Positions 25,157 to 35,082 of a DNA stretch of 64,000 bases are shown in pieces. A program made the translations under genes and the position numbers. The DNA is from CAILKP01 sp038231815 (GTDB lineage Bacteria > Planctomycetota > Phycisphaerae > Phycisphaerales > UBA1924), in assembly GCA_038231815.1 (NCBI GenBank), contig JBBRKQ010000007.1, forward strand, positions 5,311 through 69,310, written 5' to 3'. The notes under the pieces were generated by a model that saw nothing but the letters and a program-made list of their open reading frames with translations, ran no database searches and was not told the origin of the DNA. Positions within the stretch are counted from its first letter, which is position 1. Each line of letters opens with the position of its first letter.

Positions 25157-28048
25157 ATGAAGACGCACGCCAGAATGGCTTGTCCGGCTCCATCCGCCTT
25201 TCCGATCAGGATATTGGGCAGGGTGCGAAGCACTCTAAGTCTAACGCTCGGAGCGATCGCGGCGCTCGGGACAGTGGTAGGGGTCGCTTCTGCACAGACG
25301 ATTATTCCGATCGCACCGATAGCCGGAGGCTCAATTTCCCGGGCGGCGGCGGTGAACGCCACCGGCACGGCGGCGGCTGGCTACTCCGACAACGTATCCA
25401 GCGCGGACCGTGCCATCCGTTGGCAGTTTCCTGCTTCAACGACGAACATGGGACTGGTGCCGGGCGGCGTGTTTGGCTCCTACGCCGTGGCCATCGATTC
25501 CACGGGGCAGATCCTGGCCGGGTACGGCGACTCGGGCAGCTCTCGCGCGTTTCGCTGGGTCAATGGAAGTGGATACCAGCTCCTGCCCCTCGTAACGGGC
25601 ACGGGCAGCTACAGCCAAGCGTTTGGCATCAGCCAGAGCGGCGCTGTGGTGGTTGGCACCAGTGGGTTCGGCCCGGCGGCGCGTGCGTTCTATTGGATCT
25701 CAAGCACACCGGGCAGCTCGCTGAACCTTGGTGTGCTGGCGGGGCAGACGACTTCTGGGGCCGCGGCGGTCAGCGGCGACGGCACGGCGGTTGTGGGCTC
25801 GAGCGGGACGCGGGCCTTTCACTGGACCAGCGGTGGAGGCATGACCGACCTTGGCTCACTGCCCGGTCAAGTGAGGGCCTTGGGCGAAGCGGTGAACACC
25901 AACGGAACCGTCATCACCGGGCGTTACAACAACGGGAGCGAGTTCGGCTATCGTTGGACACAAGCCACCGGCATGGTGGCCCTGCCGCAGACGCCAAACG
26001 GCTGCACAGCGCTGCGGCCACGGGCGATCAACGGCGATGGCTCGCTGATTATCGGCCAAGTGGTGGACAACGTCGCGGGCTTTACCGCCTTCGTATGGAC
26101 GCCGGCCATGGGGTCCCAACTACTGGCCAATCACCTGCAGGCCCGCGGCGTGAACCTGACGGGCTGGCAGATCAGCGATGCGACGGGCATCAGCGCCGAC
26201 GGTTCGGCGATGTGCGGCAACGGGCTGTACAACGGCAGCCCCGTGGGTTGGGTGGTTCGCGGGCTGAGGTGCCCGACAAACTTTAGTGAAATCATCCCGT
26301 TCGCTGGATGGGCCTGCATCGGCAGCGACGGCACGATCGCGACTAGCTTCGTGACGTCACCTGGGGTATCGGTCCGCTGGTGGCGGAACGGGGTACTGCT
26401 CGCGAACGGACTGCAGCCCTCGGGCTCGACCATCAGCGGCGCGACGGCGACCGCGCTGCAAATCACGAACATGCAGCTGGGGGATGCCGGGAACTATCAG
26501 GTTGGAATCAGCGATCAGGGGGCGTGTGAGACGATCACTTCGACGTACTTCTCCGGGCCCACCAGCGCGCCCAGCATCGTCTCACAACCCTCTGCGAACA
26601 CCGCGTGTCAGGGTCAGAATCCGAGTTTGTTTTGTGCCGCCACCGCGGCCACGGGCACCGTGACGTACGGCTGGCAGAAGTTTGTCGGCCCGCCCACCAA
26701 CGCGTTTGTAGACCTCGCCGACGGTGCCACAGGCAACGGCAGCACGTATGCCGGCACCGGCACCACGACGTTCTCGATCATCAGCGCGCAGCCCGCCGAT
26801 AGCGGTACGTACCGCTGCATGCTGGGCAACAGGCACTGCTTTGGGGTGCCGCAGGCATACTCAAATGCCGTGCCCTTTACGATCACTCCTACGGCTCTTG
26901 CCGTCACTGGGCCGAGCGAGTCGTATCAGTGCACCGGCGACAACGATGCGTTCATTTCCGTGTCTGTTGTTCCGGCTACCGGCTGCACCTACAAGTGGCA
27001 GAAGTTCGGCGGGCCATTTGTCGTCCCGTATTTCGATATCAACGACGGTCCGACTGGCAACGGCGGGTTTTTCGGTCAGACCAACACGGCCACGCTGGGC
27101 GTATATTCGTTTAACCCTGGCGAGTTTAACTTCTATCGCTGCCGCGTAACCGGACCGTGCGGACAGGTTGTTTTCAGCAATCCGATCTATCTTGGCGGAG
27201 TCGGTCCTGTGGCGATTGTCACGAATCCGAGCAATGTTTCGATCTGCCCCGGCGATGACGATATCTCGTTTTCCGTCACGGCCACGCCGGGAGCCACGTT
27301 TCAGTGGCAGAAGTTCTACGGCGCGCCAACCAACGCCTGGTTCAACATCTCCAACGGACCCACAGGTAACGGCGGCAACTACGGCCAGACCAACACCGCC
27401 ACCATGGGCATCTACGGCATCGGCACCGGCGACTACGGCCAGTACCGCTGTGTCGTCAGCGAGCCGTGCTTCTTCTCTACCGCCATCAGCCTGCCAGCGA
27501 GCCTTCTGCCCCCGGGCCCACCGCCCGTTACATCACAGCCAACCGGCGGCCCTGTGAACATCGGCGCTACCAAAGTTCTGACGGTTGTTGCGACGGGTGT
27601 AACGACTTACCAGTGGTGGAGGTACGTGCCCGCGTTCCCAATTTATGCACAAGTCGGCAACGGGTCGTTGCCGAGCGGCGCAATCGTGACTGGCGCGACA
27701 GGGCCCACACTGACAATCTCCAACTTCCAAGCCCAGGATGCGGGCCAGTACTACTGCAAGCTCATCAGCGAGTGTAACTTCGGCTTCTCGGCGGTTGTTA
27801 CGCTGACCGTGGGCATCGCGTGCTCAATCGCGGACATCGCTGGTGGCGGGCCCAACGGCGATCAGCCCGATGGAATCCTTGACGGATCGGATTTTGTTGC
27901 GTTCATAAACTCGTTTTCCACAGGCGATGTGAATGTCGATCCGCGGGCAGACATCGTTGGCGGTGGCCCGAACGGCTTGGACCCGGACGGGATCATCGAT
28001 GGCTCCGACTTCATCGCGTTCATCAACGCATTCGCCGCGGGTTGCTGA
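25157..28048 (+). CDS. Large secreted protein: HAF-type repeats, several Ig-like domains, GC-type dockerin module (paralogue A)
   Basis: A 963-residue exported protein. A signal peptide spans about residues 1-47 and ends GVASAQ. Residues about 50-360 contain repeated units of the HAF type (SRAFRWVNGSGY, then VVVGTSG, then RAFHWTSGGGMTDLG), likely a propeller. From about 365 to 885 there are some five Ig-like domains, each with a paired-Cys pattern and landmarks such as TYGWQKFVGP and ADSGTYRC. The dockerin module is residues 889-963, ending FAAGC. The start at 25157 is used because the signal peptide begins there; the frame is also open from an ATG at 24851. Neither start has a good ribosome site. 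It is a tandem paralogue of the next gene. The role is probably at the cell surface; the ligand is unknown. Confidence 0.82.
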   Translation: MKTHARMACPAPSAFPIRILGRVRSTLSLTLGAIAALGTVVGVASAQTIIPIAPIAGGSISRAAAVNATGTAAAGYSDNVSSADRAIRWQFPASTTNMGLVPGGVFGSYAVAIDSTGQILAGYGDSGSSRAFRWVNGSGYQLLPLVTGTGSYSQAFGISQSGAVVVGTSGFGPAARAFYWISSTPGSSLNLGVLAGQTTSGAAAVSGDGTAVVGSSGTRAFHWTSGGGMTDLGSLPGQVRALGEAVNTNGTVITGRYNNGSEFGYRWTQATGMVALPQTPNGCTALRPRAINGDGSLIIGQVVDNVAGFTAFVWTPAMGSQLLANHLQARGVNLTGWQISDATGISADGSAMCGNGLYNGSPVGWVVRGLRCPTNFSEIIPFAGWACIGSDGTIATSFVTSPGVSVRWWRNGVLLANGLQPSGSTISGATATALQITNMQLGDAGNYQVGISDQGACETITSTYFSGPTSAPSIVSQPSANTACQGQNPSLFCAATAATGTVTYGWQKFVGPPTNAFVDLADGATGNGSTYAGTGTTTFSIISAQPADSGTYRCMLGNRHCFGVPQAYSNAVPFTITPTALAVTGPSESYQCTGDNDAFISVSVVPATGCTYKWQKFGGPFVVPYFDINDGPTGNGGFFGQTNTATLGVYSFNPGEFNFYRCRVTGPCGQVVFSNPIYLGGVGPVAIVTNPSNVSICPGDDDISFSVTATPGATFQWQKFYGAPTNAWFNISNGPTGNGGNYGQTNTATMGIYGIGTGDYGQYRCVVSEPCFFSTAISLPASLLPPGPPPVTSQPTGGPVNIGATKVLTVVATGVTTYQWWRYVPAFPIYAQVGNGSLPSGAIVTGATGPTLTISNFQAQDAGQYYCKLISECNFGFSAVVTLTVGIACSIADIAGGGPNGDQPDGILDGSDFVAFINSFSTGDVNVDPRADIVGGGPNGLDPDGIIDGSDFIAFINAFAAGC

Positions 28049-28280
28049 GTTTGCCTTCGGCGGGCCTGCGGTGTTGTCCGCTATCAAACTCGGAAGTGCG
28101 CTGTTACGTCCAAGCGAAACAAAATGCCGCATGCGGTCTCCGAGCTGAATGCCTGGGATACACAGACCGGCACGATCAAACCTTCTGGCGCTGCGTTTCA
28201 AGGTTGGCAAACATGGTCCGTACGGAATCCGATCGCCGCCGCGCTCACAATTGAGTTGAGGTGAAACTTTTGGTCCGCCT

Positions 28281-28648
28281 GCAAGGTTTTGAAACTTGGT
28301 GGCAAGTCGCAGAAGAAAGCGACTTTTACTCCGCAAGGCCACACCATGAACAACTGCCAAACCCCGATGAGCATTCCGTGCGAGCGTCCGAAGGCTGAGG
28401 CCTGTGGCTTAGGCCCAAACCGCCAGACGACGCTGGCGGCTGGACACCCCCACTCCGTTGCACCAAATGGCACCGGTGCGTCGCCCCATCCCGCTGAAGT
28501 TATCAGACCTTTAGCTTCCATACTGGGCTGGTTGTCTCGGCAACCTGCTCGGCAGGATTCGCAACCCATGTGTGCGACGACCGACCAATTCCCGGCCAAC
28601 ATCACGATACCGGTGGCAATATCTCCGCTTTGGAGTATCTTGAACACC
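28281..28648 (+). other. Conserved leader of paralogue B, open in frame with the protein
   Basis: This is the counterpart of the leader at 24783-25156. The block around GCAAGGTTTT, a GGCAAGTC-CAG segment and the ATG context at 28346 are shared. A second shared block spells VAISPLWSILNTMK at the signal-peptide start. In the well-aligned coding blocks, 9 of 16 nucleotide differences fall at third codon positions; in the middle there is no such bias, so translation is unproven. Confidence 0.5.
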
Positions 28649-31549
28649 ATGAAAGCTCAGCGCACCTCCGGCAACTTCACATTGAAAACTTTTATCCCGC
28701 GGCGGCTGTCCGGCGTGCGCGGGATGATCGGGCTGGTCTGCGGCGTTGCAGCGTTTGCGGCAAACCCCACGTCTGCACAAACAATTACTGTTGTGCCTGC
28801 CTTCCCCGGCGGCAGCAGCTCAGTGGTTTACGCGGTTAACTCCACTGGCACCGCCGCGGCGGGGTACTCAAACAATGCGGGCGGTACCGACACTGGCCTT
28901 CGCTGGTTTACGCCCGGTGGCGGGTCGGGGAACATGGGGTTCCTGCCAGGTGGCGGGCTTAACTCTTACGCGCAGGCGATGGATGCATCGGGCACGGCGC
29001 TGGCGGGGTATGGCGATTCATTTGGCAACACACGCGCGTTCCGCGCGACGACGAGCTTTGGCTTTGAGGTGCTGCCGCTGGTTCCCGGCACTGGCAACTT
29101 TGCGACGGCCTCGGGCATCAGCGCTGCGGGCACGCGGGTTGTGGGCACGGGCGGCGTTGGGTCGCTCGCAAGAGCATTTCTGTGGGATCTGTCAAACCCG
29201 ACGGTGAGCTTAAATCTTGGCGTAATTTCTGGACAGACCACCTCCGGCGCGAGGGCGATCAGCGGAGATGGCACGGTGGTGGTTGGCTCCAGCGGCCCGC
29301 TGGCGTTTCGGTGGACATCGGCCGGTGGCATGCAGAGCTTGGGCACACCGCTGCCCGGGCAGGTTTGGGCCCTTGGCGAAGCGGCCAACACAAACGGATC
29401 GGTAATTACGGGGCGCTACAGCAACGGTAATGAACTGGGGTATCGCTGGACCGCGGCAACGGGCATGGTCGCGCTGCCGCAATCTCCGGGCGGTTCGGCT
29501 GCACTGCGGCCGCGGGCGGTAAACGGCGACGGCACCGTCATCATCGGCCAGGTGGTGGACAATGTCGCGGGGTTCACTGCATTCGTATGGACACCGTCGC
29601 TGGGGACGCAACTCCTGCCGGCCCACCTTTCAGCCCGCGGCGTGAACATGACCGGCTGGCAGATCACCGATGCAACGGGCATCAGTGCTGACGGCACGGC
29701 GATGTGTGGCAACGGATTTTTTAACGGCCTGCCGCGGGGCTGGGTGGTGCGTGGGCTGCCCTGTGCAGCGGTTGCAGGAATCGGCTGGGGCAACCCCACC
29801 GGTTGCCTCGGCTCGGGCGCGAGTTTTGGCTCTAACACAAGCTTTGTGGTCGGAGCGGTATACCGCTGGGCCCGCAACGGTGTGATTCTCAATGATGGAG
29901 TCCAGCCGTCGGGTTCGGTGCTGAGCGGCGCGACAACAACGCAGATGACCATGACCAACATGCAGCCGGGGGATGCGGGCAACTACACGTTCTCGATGAG
30001 CAGCCAAGGCGCGTGTGAGTCGACCATTTCAACTTTCTTCCCCGGGCCGACGAACGCGGCCAACATTGTGGTGCAGCCAACACCAAACACGGCGTGCCAA
30101 GGGCAAAACCCGGCGCTGTTTTGTGCGGCCAACACTCCGAATGGCAGTGTGACGTATCGCTGGCAGAAGTTTGTCGGCCCCGGGCTTGGAACCTATGCGA
30201 ACATCGTTGATGGCCCAAGCGGCAACGGCAGTTCATACGTGGGCACAGGCACATCCACGTTCTCGATTCTAAACGCCCAGACGGCTGACTCCACACTCTA
30301 CCGCTGCGCGGTCGGCCACGCTTTCTGTGGTCCAACACCACAGGTCTATTCGGTAGCGGTTCAGTTTACCATCACGCCAGCAGCACCCACGGTGACTGGC
30401 CCAGGTAACTCGTATCAGTGCGGCGGTGACAACGATGCGTTTATGGGCGTGACAACGGTGCCCGCCGCGGGCTGCACGTATCGCTGGCAGAAGTACATCG
30501 GCCCGGGCATCAACTCATACGCCGATATCTTCGATGGCCCGACCGGCAACGGGGGCTTCTTCGGTCAGACCAATAGCGCGGTTCTTGGTGTCTACAGCTT
30601 TTCCGCGGCAGAGGCGAACAATTACCGCTGCCGCGTCACGGGCCCGTGCGGCGGGGTGACGATCAGTAGTTCGGGGTACCTTGGCGTGATCCCGCCTGCG
30701 GCGATCATCACCAACCCAAGCAATGCTGCGATTTGCCCGGGAGACAACGACATCAATTTCAGCGTTACGGCGACGCCCGGGGTGAGCTATCGGTGGCAGA
30801 AGTATGTCGGTCGGCCGGTGTTTAACTTTGTAAACATCTTTGATGGCCCCACGGGCAACGGGGGCAATTACGGGCAAACCGGAACCGCGGTGATGGGGAT
30901 CTACGGCGTGTATGCCGGTGACTACACCCAGTATCGCTGCGTGGTGACAGACCCCTGCTATTTGGCTGTAGCCACCAGCGCACCGGCAACTCTGGTCACA
31001 CTGAACGCACCGGTTGTAGCGACCCAGCCGGTGGGCGGAGCGGTCGGCATCGGCGGAACCAAGGTGCTGACATTTACGCTTGTGCCCAGTGGCAACGGCA
31101 ATATCACGTACCAGTGGTGGAGGTATGTTGCGGCTTTCCCGATCTACGTACCGCTGGGCAACGGCGTGCTCCCGAGCGGCGCGGTGATCAACGGTGCGCA
31201 GAGCCCAACGCTGACGATCAGCAACTTCCAGTCGCAGGATGCGGGTCAGTACTACTGCATGATCATCGGTGACTGCAACAGCGGGCCGACTGCGGTAGCA
31301 ACGCTCACTGCCGGGGTCGCATGTTCAATCGCGGATATCTCCGGCGGCGGACCCAACGGCGATCAGCCGGATGGAATCCTGGATGGCTCGGACTTCATCG
31401 CGTTTATTAACTCATTCTCGACCGGTGATGTGAATGTTGATCCGCGGGCCGACATCGTTGGCGGTGGTCCGAACGGCCTGGACCCGGATGGGATCATCGA
31501 TGGCTCAGACTTCATCGCGTTCATTAACGCGTTCTCGGCTGGCTGCTAA
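28649..31549 (+). CDS. Large secreted protein: HAF-type repeats, several Ig-like domains, GC-type dockerin module (paralogue B)
   Basis: A 966-residue paralogue of the preceding gene, with the same order of parts. The signal peptide ends NPTSAQ. HAF-type repeats (TRAFRATTSFGFEVLP, then RVVGTGG, then LAFRWTSAGGM) occupy about residues 50-365. Ig-like domains with YRWQKFVGP, YRWQKYIGP and YRWQKYVGR landmarks fill about 370-890. The dockerin module is residues 892-966 and ends FSAGC. The two proteins align over their whole length, so a tandem duplication is clear. The gene ends in a strong terminator, and no promoter-like boxes were recognised between the two genes. Alternative start: ATG at 28346. 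Confidence 0.82.
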   Translation: MKAQRTSGNFTLKTFIPRRLSGVRGMIGLVCGVAAFAANPTSAQTITVVPAFPGGSSSVVYAVNSTGTAAAGYSNNAGGTDTGLRWFTPGGGSGNMGFLPGGGLNSYAQAMDASGTALAGYGDSFGNTRAFRATTSFGFEVLPLVPGTGNFATASGISAAGTRVVGTGGVGSLARAFLWDLSNPTVSLNLGVISGQTTSGARAISGDGTVVVGSSGPLAFRWTSAGGMQSLGTPLPGQVWALGEAANTNGSVITGRYSNGNELGYRWTAATGMVALPQSPGGSAALRPRAVNGDGTVIIGQVVDNVAGFTAFVWTPSLGTQLLPAHLSARGVNMTGWQITDATGISADGTAMCGNGFFNGLPRGWVVRGLPCAAVAGIGWGNPTGCLGSGASFGSNTSFVVGAVYRWARNGVILNDGVQPSGSVLSGATTTQMTMTNMQPGDAGNYTFSMSSQGACESTISTFFPGPTNAANIVVQPTPNTACQGQNPALFCAANTPNGSVTYRWQKFVGPGLGTYANIVDGPSGNGSSYVGTGTSTFSILNAQTADSTLYRCAVGHAFCGPTPQVYSVAVQFTITPAAPTVTGPGNSYQCGGDNDAFMGVTTVPAAGCTYRWQKYIGPGINSYADIFDGPTGNGGFFGQTNSAVLGVYSFSAAEANNYRCRVTGPCGGVTISSSGYLGVIPPAAIITNPSNAAICPGDNDINFSVTATPGVSYRWQKYVGRPVFNFVNIFDGPTGNGGNYGQTGTAVMGIYGVYAGDYTQYRCVVTDPCYLAVATSAPATLVTLNAPVVATQPVGGAVGIGGTKVLTFTLVPSGNGNITYQWWRYVAAFPIYVPLGNGVLPSGAVINGAQSPTLTISNFQSQDAGQYYCMIIGDCNSGPTAVATLTAGVACSIADISGGGPNGDQPDGILDGSDFIAFINSFSTGDVNVDPRADIVGGGPNGLDPDGIIDGSDFIAFINAFSAGC

Positions 31550-31594
31550 ATTCTTGCTCGACTTCAATTCAAGTGACACCGCTTGGGTTGATCC

Positions 31595-31630
31595 AGAGCG
31601 GCTCCGCAATTGCGGAGCCGCTCTTTTTTA
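31595..31630 (+). terminator. Rho-independent terminator after paralogue B
   Basis: A near-perfect inverted repeat of about 13 bp per arm, centred on AATT near 31609-31612, is followed by six T's. It lies about 45 bases past the stop codon of paralogue B. Confidence 0.88.
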
Positions 31631-31995
31631 TCCTGGTTACACGTCACCTTGGCGGGTAGAGTGGCGGTAGTTTGTGTTGCGAAGATTGCCCTGCCGAGAA
31701 CGAAAAAACCGCCAAAGCTCTGGCATTTTCGGATTATTGCGTCGGCTACCAATTCCTAGGTCGTCACTCCAATATATCAACCGGCTCCGCCAAGTTCGCC
31801 CGCACGCTAGCCTCATACGGACTTTGATCGATCAAATGCGGCTGGCTTTTTCGACCGAGCTAGCGAAGGAAATGTGTCTCTGCCCAAAGCGACATGCGGA
31901 CGACTTGGGCTGCTCGCCATCAGACCCAGCGGTGCCTCGCTTGTTTGCTTCTCGCTCACAATGAAGTGCGACTATTGGTACGAAGGAGATTCCCG
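31631..31995. other. Leader region of the LamG-like dockerin gene
   Basis: No gene is supported. Several short open frames occur, one of them on the minus strand over 31564-31752, without protein-like features. The region ends in AAGGAG 8 bases before the next ATG. Confidence 0.4.
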
Positions 31996-33324
31996 ATGCC
32001 CCTTGTCCACCCCCGCGATGCGTGCTCATTACTTGTTCTCGCGCTGGCCATCACCGGCACGGCGCTGCCCGCCCTGGCCGATCCGGTGGGTCATGACTGC
32101 GTGCTCTGGCTCAAAGCCGATGCGGGCGTGACAACCGACGGTGGCGGCCGGGTCACCGCGGCGACCGACTTTTCTGGCACTGGCAATCACGCGAGCGTTG
32201 GGGTGGGCTCTGGACCACTGCTTGTACCAGCCGCGCTTAATGGATTGCCGGTGATGCGCTTCGATGGAAACTGGCTAAACCTGGCTGGGCAGGTGCTTTC
32301 AAGCCAGCAGTTCACCATCGTCGCCGTCGTCAATGACACCCGGCGCGAGGGCTCCTTTCATGAGGTCTTCTCAAACTGGACCTTTGGTAACACCCTCTCA
32401 TCAGTTTTCTTTGGCACGACGGCGTTAGATCCCGGCGGGCCAGACACCACCCGTGCGCGGCTGACCGATGATGTGGGCGGAGCGAACCAAGGCCAGACCG
32501 GAGTAGGAGTCGTCACCAACCGCTCCTCGCACTTTATCTTCTCGGGCATCAGCCGCACAAACAACGCTGAGGTGTTCCAGAATCGAACACTGATCGCAAG
32601 TTCCGCCGCACCGATTAGTACAAGAAATCTTGCCCCGCCATACGTAATAGGCCGTCAAGGACCGATCAGTGAATTCTGGACTGGGGACATCGCGGAAATT
32701 TTGATTTACAATACCGCTCTCTCACGGTGCGAGCTTGATACTGTGTACGACTACTTCAACGGCCGCTACGGGCTTGCCAACTGCCTGCCCGTCCTGACCT
32801 CGCAGCCGACCGACCAAATCGCTTGCCAGCGCGGCACAGTGCGGCTTGCAGTAACGGCCGCTGGTGGGCTGTGCAATAGCAACTTTACGTACCGTTGGTC
32901 AAAGGGTGGCATGCCGCTAAATGATGGGAACATGGGCACAAGCACAATCAGCGGCGCTGTAACCCGGGAGCTACTGATCACCAATTTCTCGGGAGCGGCC
33001 GCGGGGTCATACCGCTGCGCGGTGGCAAACAGTTGCGGTACCGTCACCAGCAACCCGGCCACGATTGCGCTCGGGGCAAGCTGCTCGCTGGCGGACATCG
33101 TCGGCACAGTCAGCGGCTCACCAACAGGACCACTGCTTTGCCCGGACGGCCTGGTAGACGGAGCAGATTTTATCGCGTTCATCAACAGCTTCAGCGTTGG
33201 GGACCCGGCAATTGATGCCCTCGCGGATGTCGCCGGTGGTGGCCCTGATGGACTCTGGCCAGATGGAATCATCGACGGCGCTGATTTCATTGCGTTTATC
33301 AACGCCTTCTCGGCTGGCTGCTGA
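31996..33324 (+). CDS. Secreted LamG/concanavalin-like protein with Ig-like domain and GC-type dockerin module
   Basis: A 442-residue exported protein. The signal peptide ends ALPALAD. Residues about 30-255 resemble the LamG/jelly-roll fold: DCVLWLKADAGV, then LPVMRFDGNWLNLAG, then FTIVAVVNDTR, and finally GDIAEILIYNTALS near the end, a hallmark of that fold. An Ig-like domain (about 265-360) has YRWSKGGMPLNDG and GSYRCAVANSCG. The dockerin module (363-442) has an unusual insertion before the first calcium loop, containing an extra Cys, and ends FSAGC. AGGAG lies about 8 bases upstream of the ATG. The gene converges on the serine hydrolase. LamG-like folds often bind glycans, but the ligand is not known here. 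Confidence 0.85.
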   Translation: MPLVHPRDACSLLVLALAITGTALPALADPVGHDCVLWLKADAGVTTDGGGRVTAATDFSGTGNHASVGVGSGPLLVPAALNGLPVMRFDGNWLNLAGQVLSSQQFTIVAVVNDTRREGSFHEVFSNWTFGNTLSSVFFGTTALDPGGPDTTRARLTDDVGGANQGQTGVGVVTNRSSHFIFSGISRTNNAEVFQNRTLIASSAAPISTRNLAPPYVIGRQGPISEFWTGDIAEILIYNTALSRCELDTVYDYFNGRYGLANCLPVLTSQPTDQIACQRGTVRLAVTAAGGLCNSNFTYRWSKGGMPLNDGNMGTSTISGAVTRELLITNFSGAAAGSYRCAVANSCGTVTSNPATIALGASCSLADIVGTVSGSPTGPLLCPDGLVDGADFIAFINSFSVGDPAIDALADVAGGGPDGLWPDGIIDGADFIAFINAFSAGC

Positions 33325-33349
33325 AAACGTGAGACACGCATCACTGGCA

Positions 33350-34783
33350 TCATCTCTTCTCGGCAGGCGGCTTCGAGGCGGCCGCACCCTTTAGCCCGAG
33401 CGACAGCGACAAAAACTCGCCGTTGTCAAAGCTCATCCCCTCGCGGTTGTTCTCGGCAAAGCGCACGATCACCATGTCTTCCTGAGGCAGCACGTACAGC
33501 CGCTGCTTACCCAGTCCCGCGGCCATGTAAATTTCCCACGGTGTGCCATCGGGGCGCTTTATTGCTACTGCTGCTTCACGGCTGAGTAGCTTCATGCGCA
33601 GGTTGGCGCGAATGTCATCGGCACTACCGCCGCCACCATCGGCCACGGCGCCCGCTCCGGAACCCTCACGCAGCAACCACCAAGTGAGGCCGTAGGCCGC
33701 GTTTGCTTTGCTGGGCTTAAAGCACTCCGCCAGCAGGTCAGGCCGCACAATCTGCGTGCTTGCGCCATCTGGCTTTTTCCAACTTCCGCTTTGCAGCACA
33801 AGCTGGCCAAACTTGGCCCATTGCTGGGCCGTGAGAAAGCAGCCCCCAGGCAAGTTGGGGTTGCCCGCGAGATCTTTGCCGAAGTACCCAACGGCCAAAC
33901 CGATCGGATCAAACAGCTTGGCTTTCATGTACCCCAACACAGTCTTCTGTGACTCGGGCAGCGTCTTGCTGGCTGTCAGCTTGCGCTGCAAGAACTCTCC
34001 GAAGGCCATGTAATGGCTCGGTCCGTACTCAAAGCGGGCGCCCGGCTTGGCCACGCTCTTGGCTGTTACGGCGGCCTTGAACTTGTCAGGCACCGCGTTT
34101 GCGCCACGCTGGGCATCTTTCTTTGATCCGGTGCCCGGCCCCATGATTTTCTGACCGTTCCGCCCCGGCGTCGCGCCGCCGCCCAGCGTGTCATCTGATG
34201 GGTCAAGCCCGGACGAGAGCGTGAGCAAATGGCGCACCGTGATAAGCTTCTTGTCCGGATCGGTCGCCCACTCGGTAATCGTGTCGCACACCAGTTCATC
34301 CCACCCGGTAATGAGCCCATCACCGATGGCGATCGCCGCGGTGACACCGGTAAATGACTTGGTCCCGCTGGCCAGAGGATGCGGTTTGCTTGCCGACCAA
34401 CCGTTGTCATAACGCTCAAAGATGACCTTGCCGTGCTGCATCACCAGCACGGCCCGACCGGACTTACCGGCGGAGTAATCCGCCGCGGCGGCAAAATCTG
34501 CATCGCGGCCTTCCAGCGGCGATCCCTTGGGTGTGGCAGCCTCGGCAGAAAGGTTGGCAGGCGCTGGTGACCCGCGCTTCGGACTGTCTGCGAGCCCAGT
34601 ACTTCCTGCCGCGAGTATGACCACAGCGCCAAGAAACGTGCGCAGAATCAAACCGCCGCACCAGCTAGGGCCAGAGGTAGGGCCAGAGGTAGGGCCAGAG
34701 GTAGGGCCAGAGGGCCGACCCGTGGGAGCATTCGCGGGCAATAGTGAACCGGGGTTGTGGCTGCTGAAGCGCAAGATTGGCAT
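33350..34783 (-). CDS. Beta-lactamase-family serine hydrolase with repeat-containing N-terminus
   Basis: A 477-residue protein of the class C beta-lactamase/DD-peptidase superfamily. The nucleophile motif SxxK is SGTK (Ser139-Lys142) in PLASGTKSFTG. A Tyr motif follows in FEYGPSHYMAFGE. RHLLTLSSGL is another family landmark. A hydrophobic segment (about residues 45-65) serves as signal or anchor. Ahead of it lie Gly-Pro-Thr-Ser repeats encoded by a 12-base tandem repeat. The ATG at 34783 has GGAG 6 bases upstream, so the repeats are translated. Substrate unknown; homologues act on peptidoglycan peptides or small esters. Secreted or membrane-anchored. Confidence 0.85.
   Translation of the reverse strand: MPILRFSSHNPGSLLPANAPTGRPSGPTSGPTSGPTSGPSWCGGLILRTFLGAVVILAAGSTGLADSPKRGSPAPANLSAEAATPKGSPLEGRDADFAAAADYSAGKSGRAVLVMQHGKVIFERYDNGWSASKPHPLASGTKSFTGVTAAIAIGDGLITGWDELVCDTITEWATDPDKKLITVRHLLTLSSGLDPSDDTLGGGATPGRNGQKIMGPGTGSKKDAQRGANAVPDKFKAAVTAKSVAKPGARFEYGPSHYMAFGEFLQRKLTASKTLPESQKTVLGYMKAKLFDPIGLAVGYFGKDLAGNPNLPGGCFLTAQQWAKFGQLVLQSGSWKKPDGASTQIVRPDLLAECFKPSKANAAYGLTWWLLREGSGAGAVADGGGGSADDIRANLRMKLLSREAAVAIKRPDGTPWEIYMAAGLGKQRLYVLPQEDMVIVRFAENNREGMSFDNGEFLSLSLGLKGAAASKPPAEKR
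34666..34713 (-). repeat. 12-bp tandem repeat, four copies, in frame
   Basis: TAGGGCCAGAGG occurs four times without gaps, at 34666, 34678, 34690 and 34702. On the minus strand it encodes Gly-Pro-Thr-Ser repeats just ahead of the membrane segment of the serine hydrolase. The period equals that of the repeat at 6111-6158, and the encoded motif is similar. Confidence 0.88.
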
Positions 34784-35082
34784 AGGTCACTCCAAAAAAG
34801 GCAGGATCACGACTGAAGCAAACGAAGCCAGACTCCATCTGACCGGGCTGGCAACGGCACGCCCGGACGAAGGAAACGGTCGCCTCGGGCATCCGAATGA
34901 ACCAACGTGGCATTCGGCCCGATGTTGCGGTCCGAGCCGCGTTATTCGGCCCTTGCTGCTATCTTCCGTACTCTGTGCCGGGCGAATCGTACCGATGGAC
35001 CGCCCTGACAGGTTGTTTTTCGCGGATATGACTCTGTTTGTCGGATCATCCTCTGACCATCGTTTGACTGGGCGAACGCATT

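Noticed and set aside
25138..26286. A 382-codon plus-strand frame inside paralogue A
   Set aside because: It overlaps the HAF-repeat part in another frame. It is rich in Arg, Gly and His, typical of a shifted reading of Gly/Ala/Thr-rich sequence.
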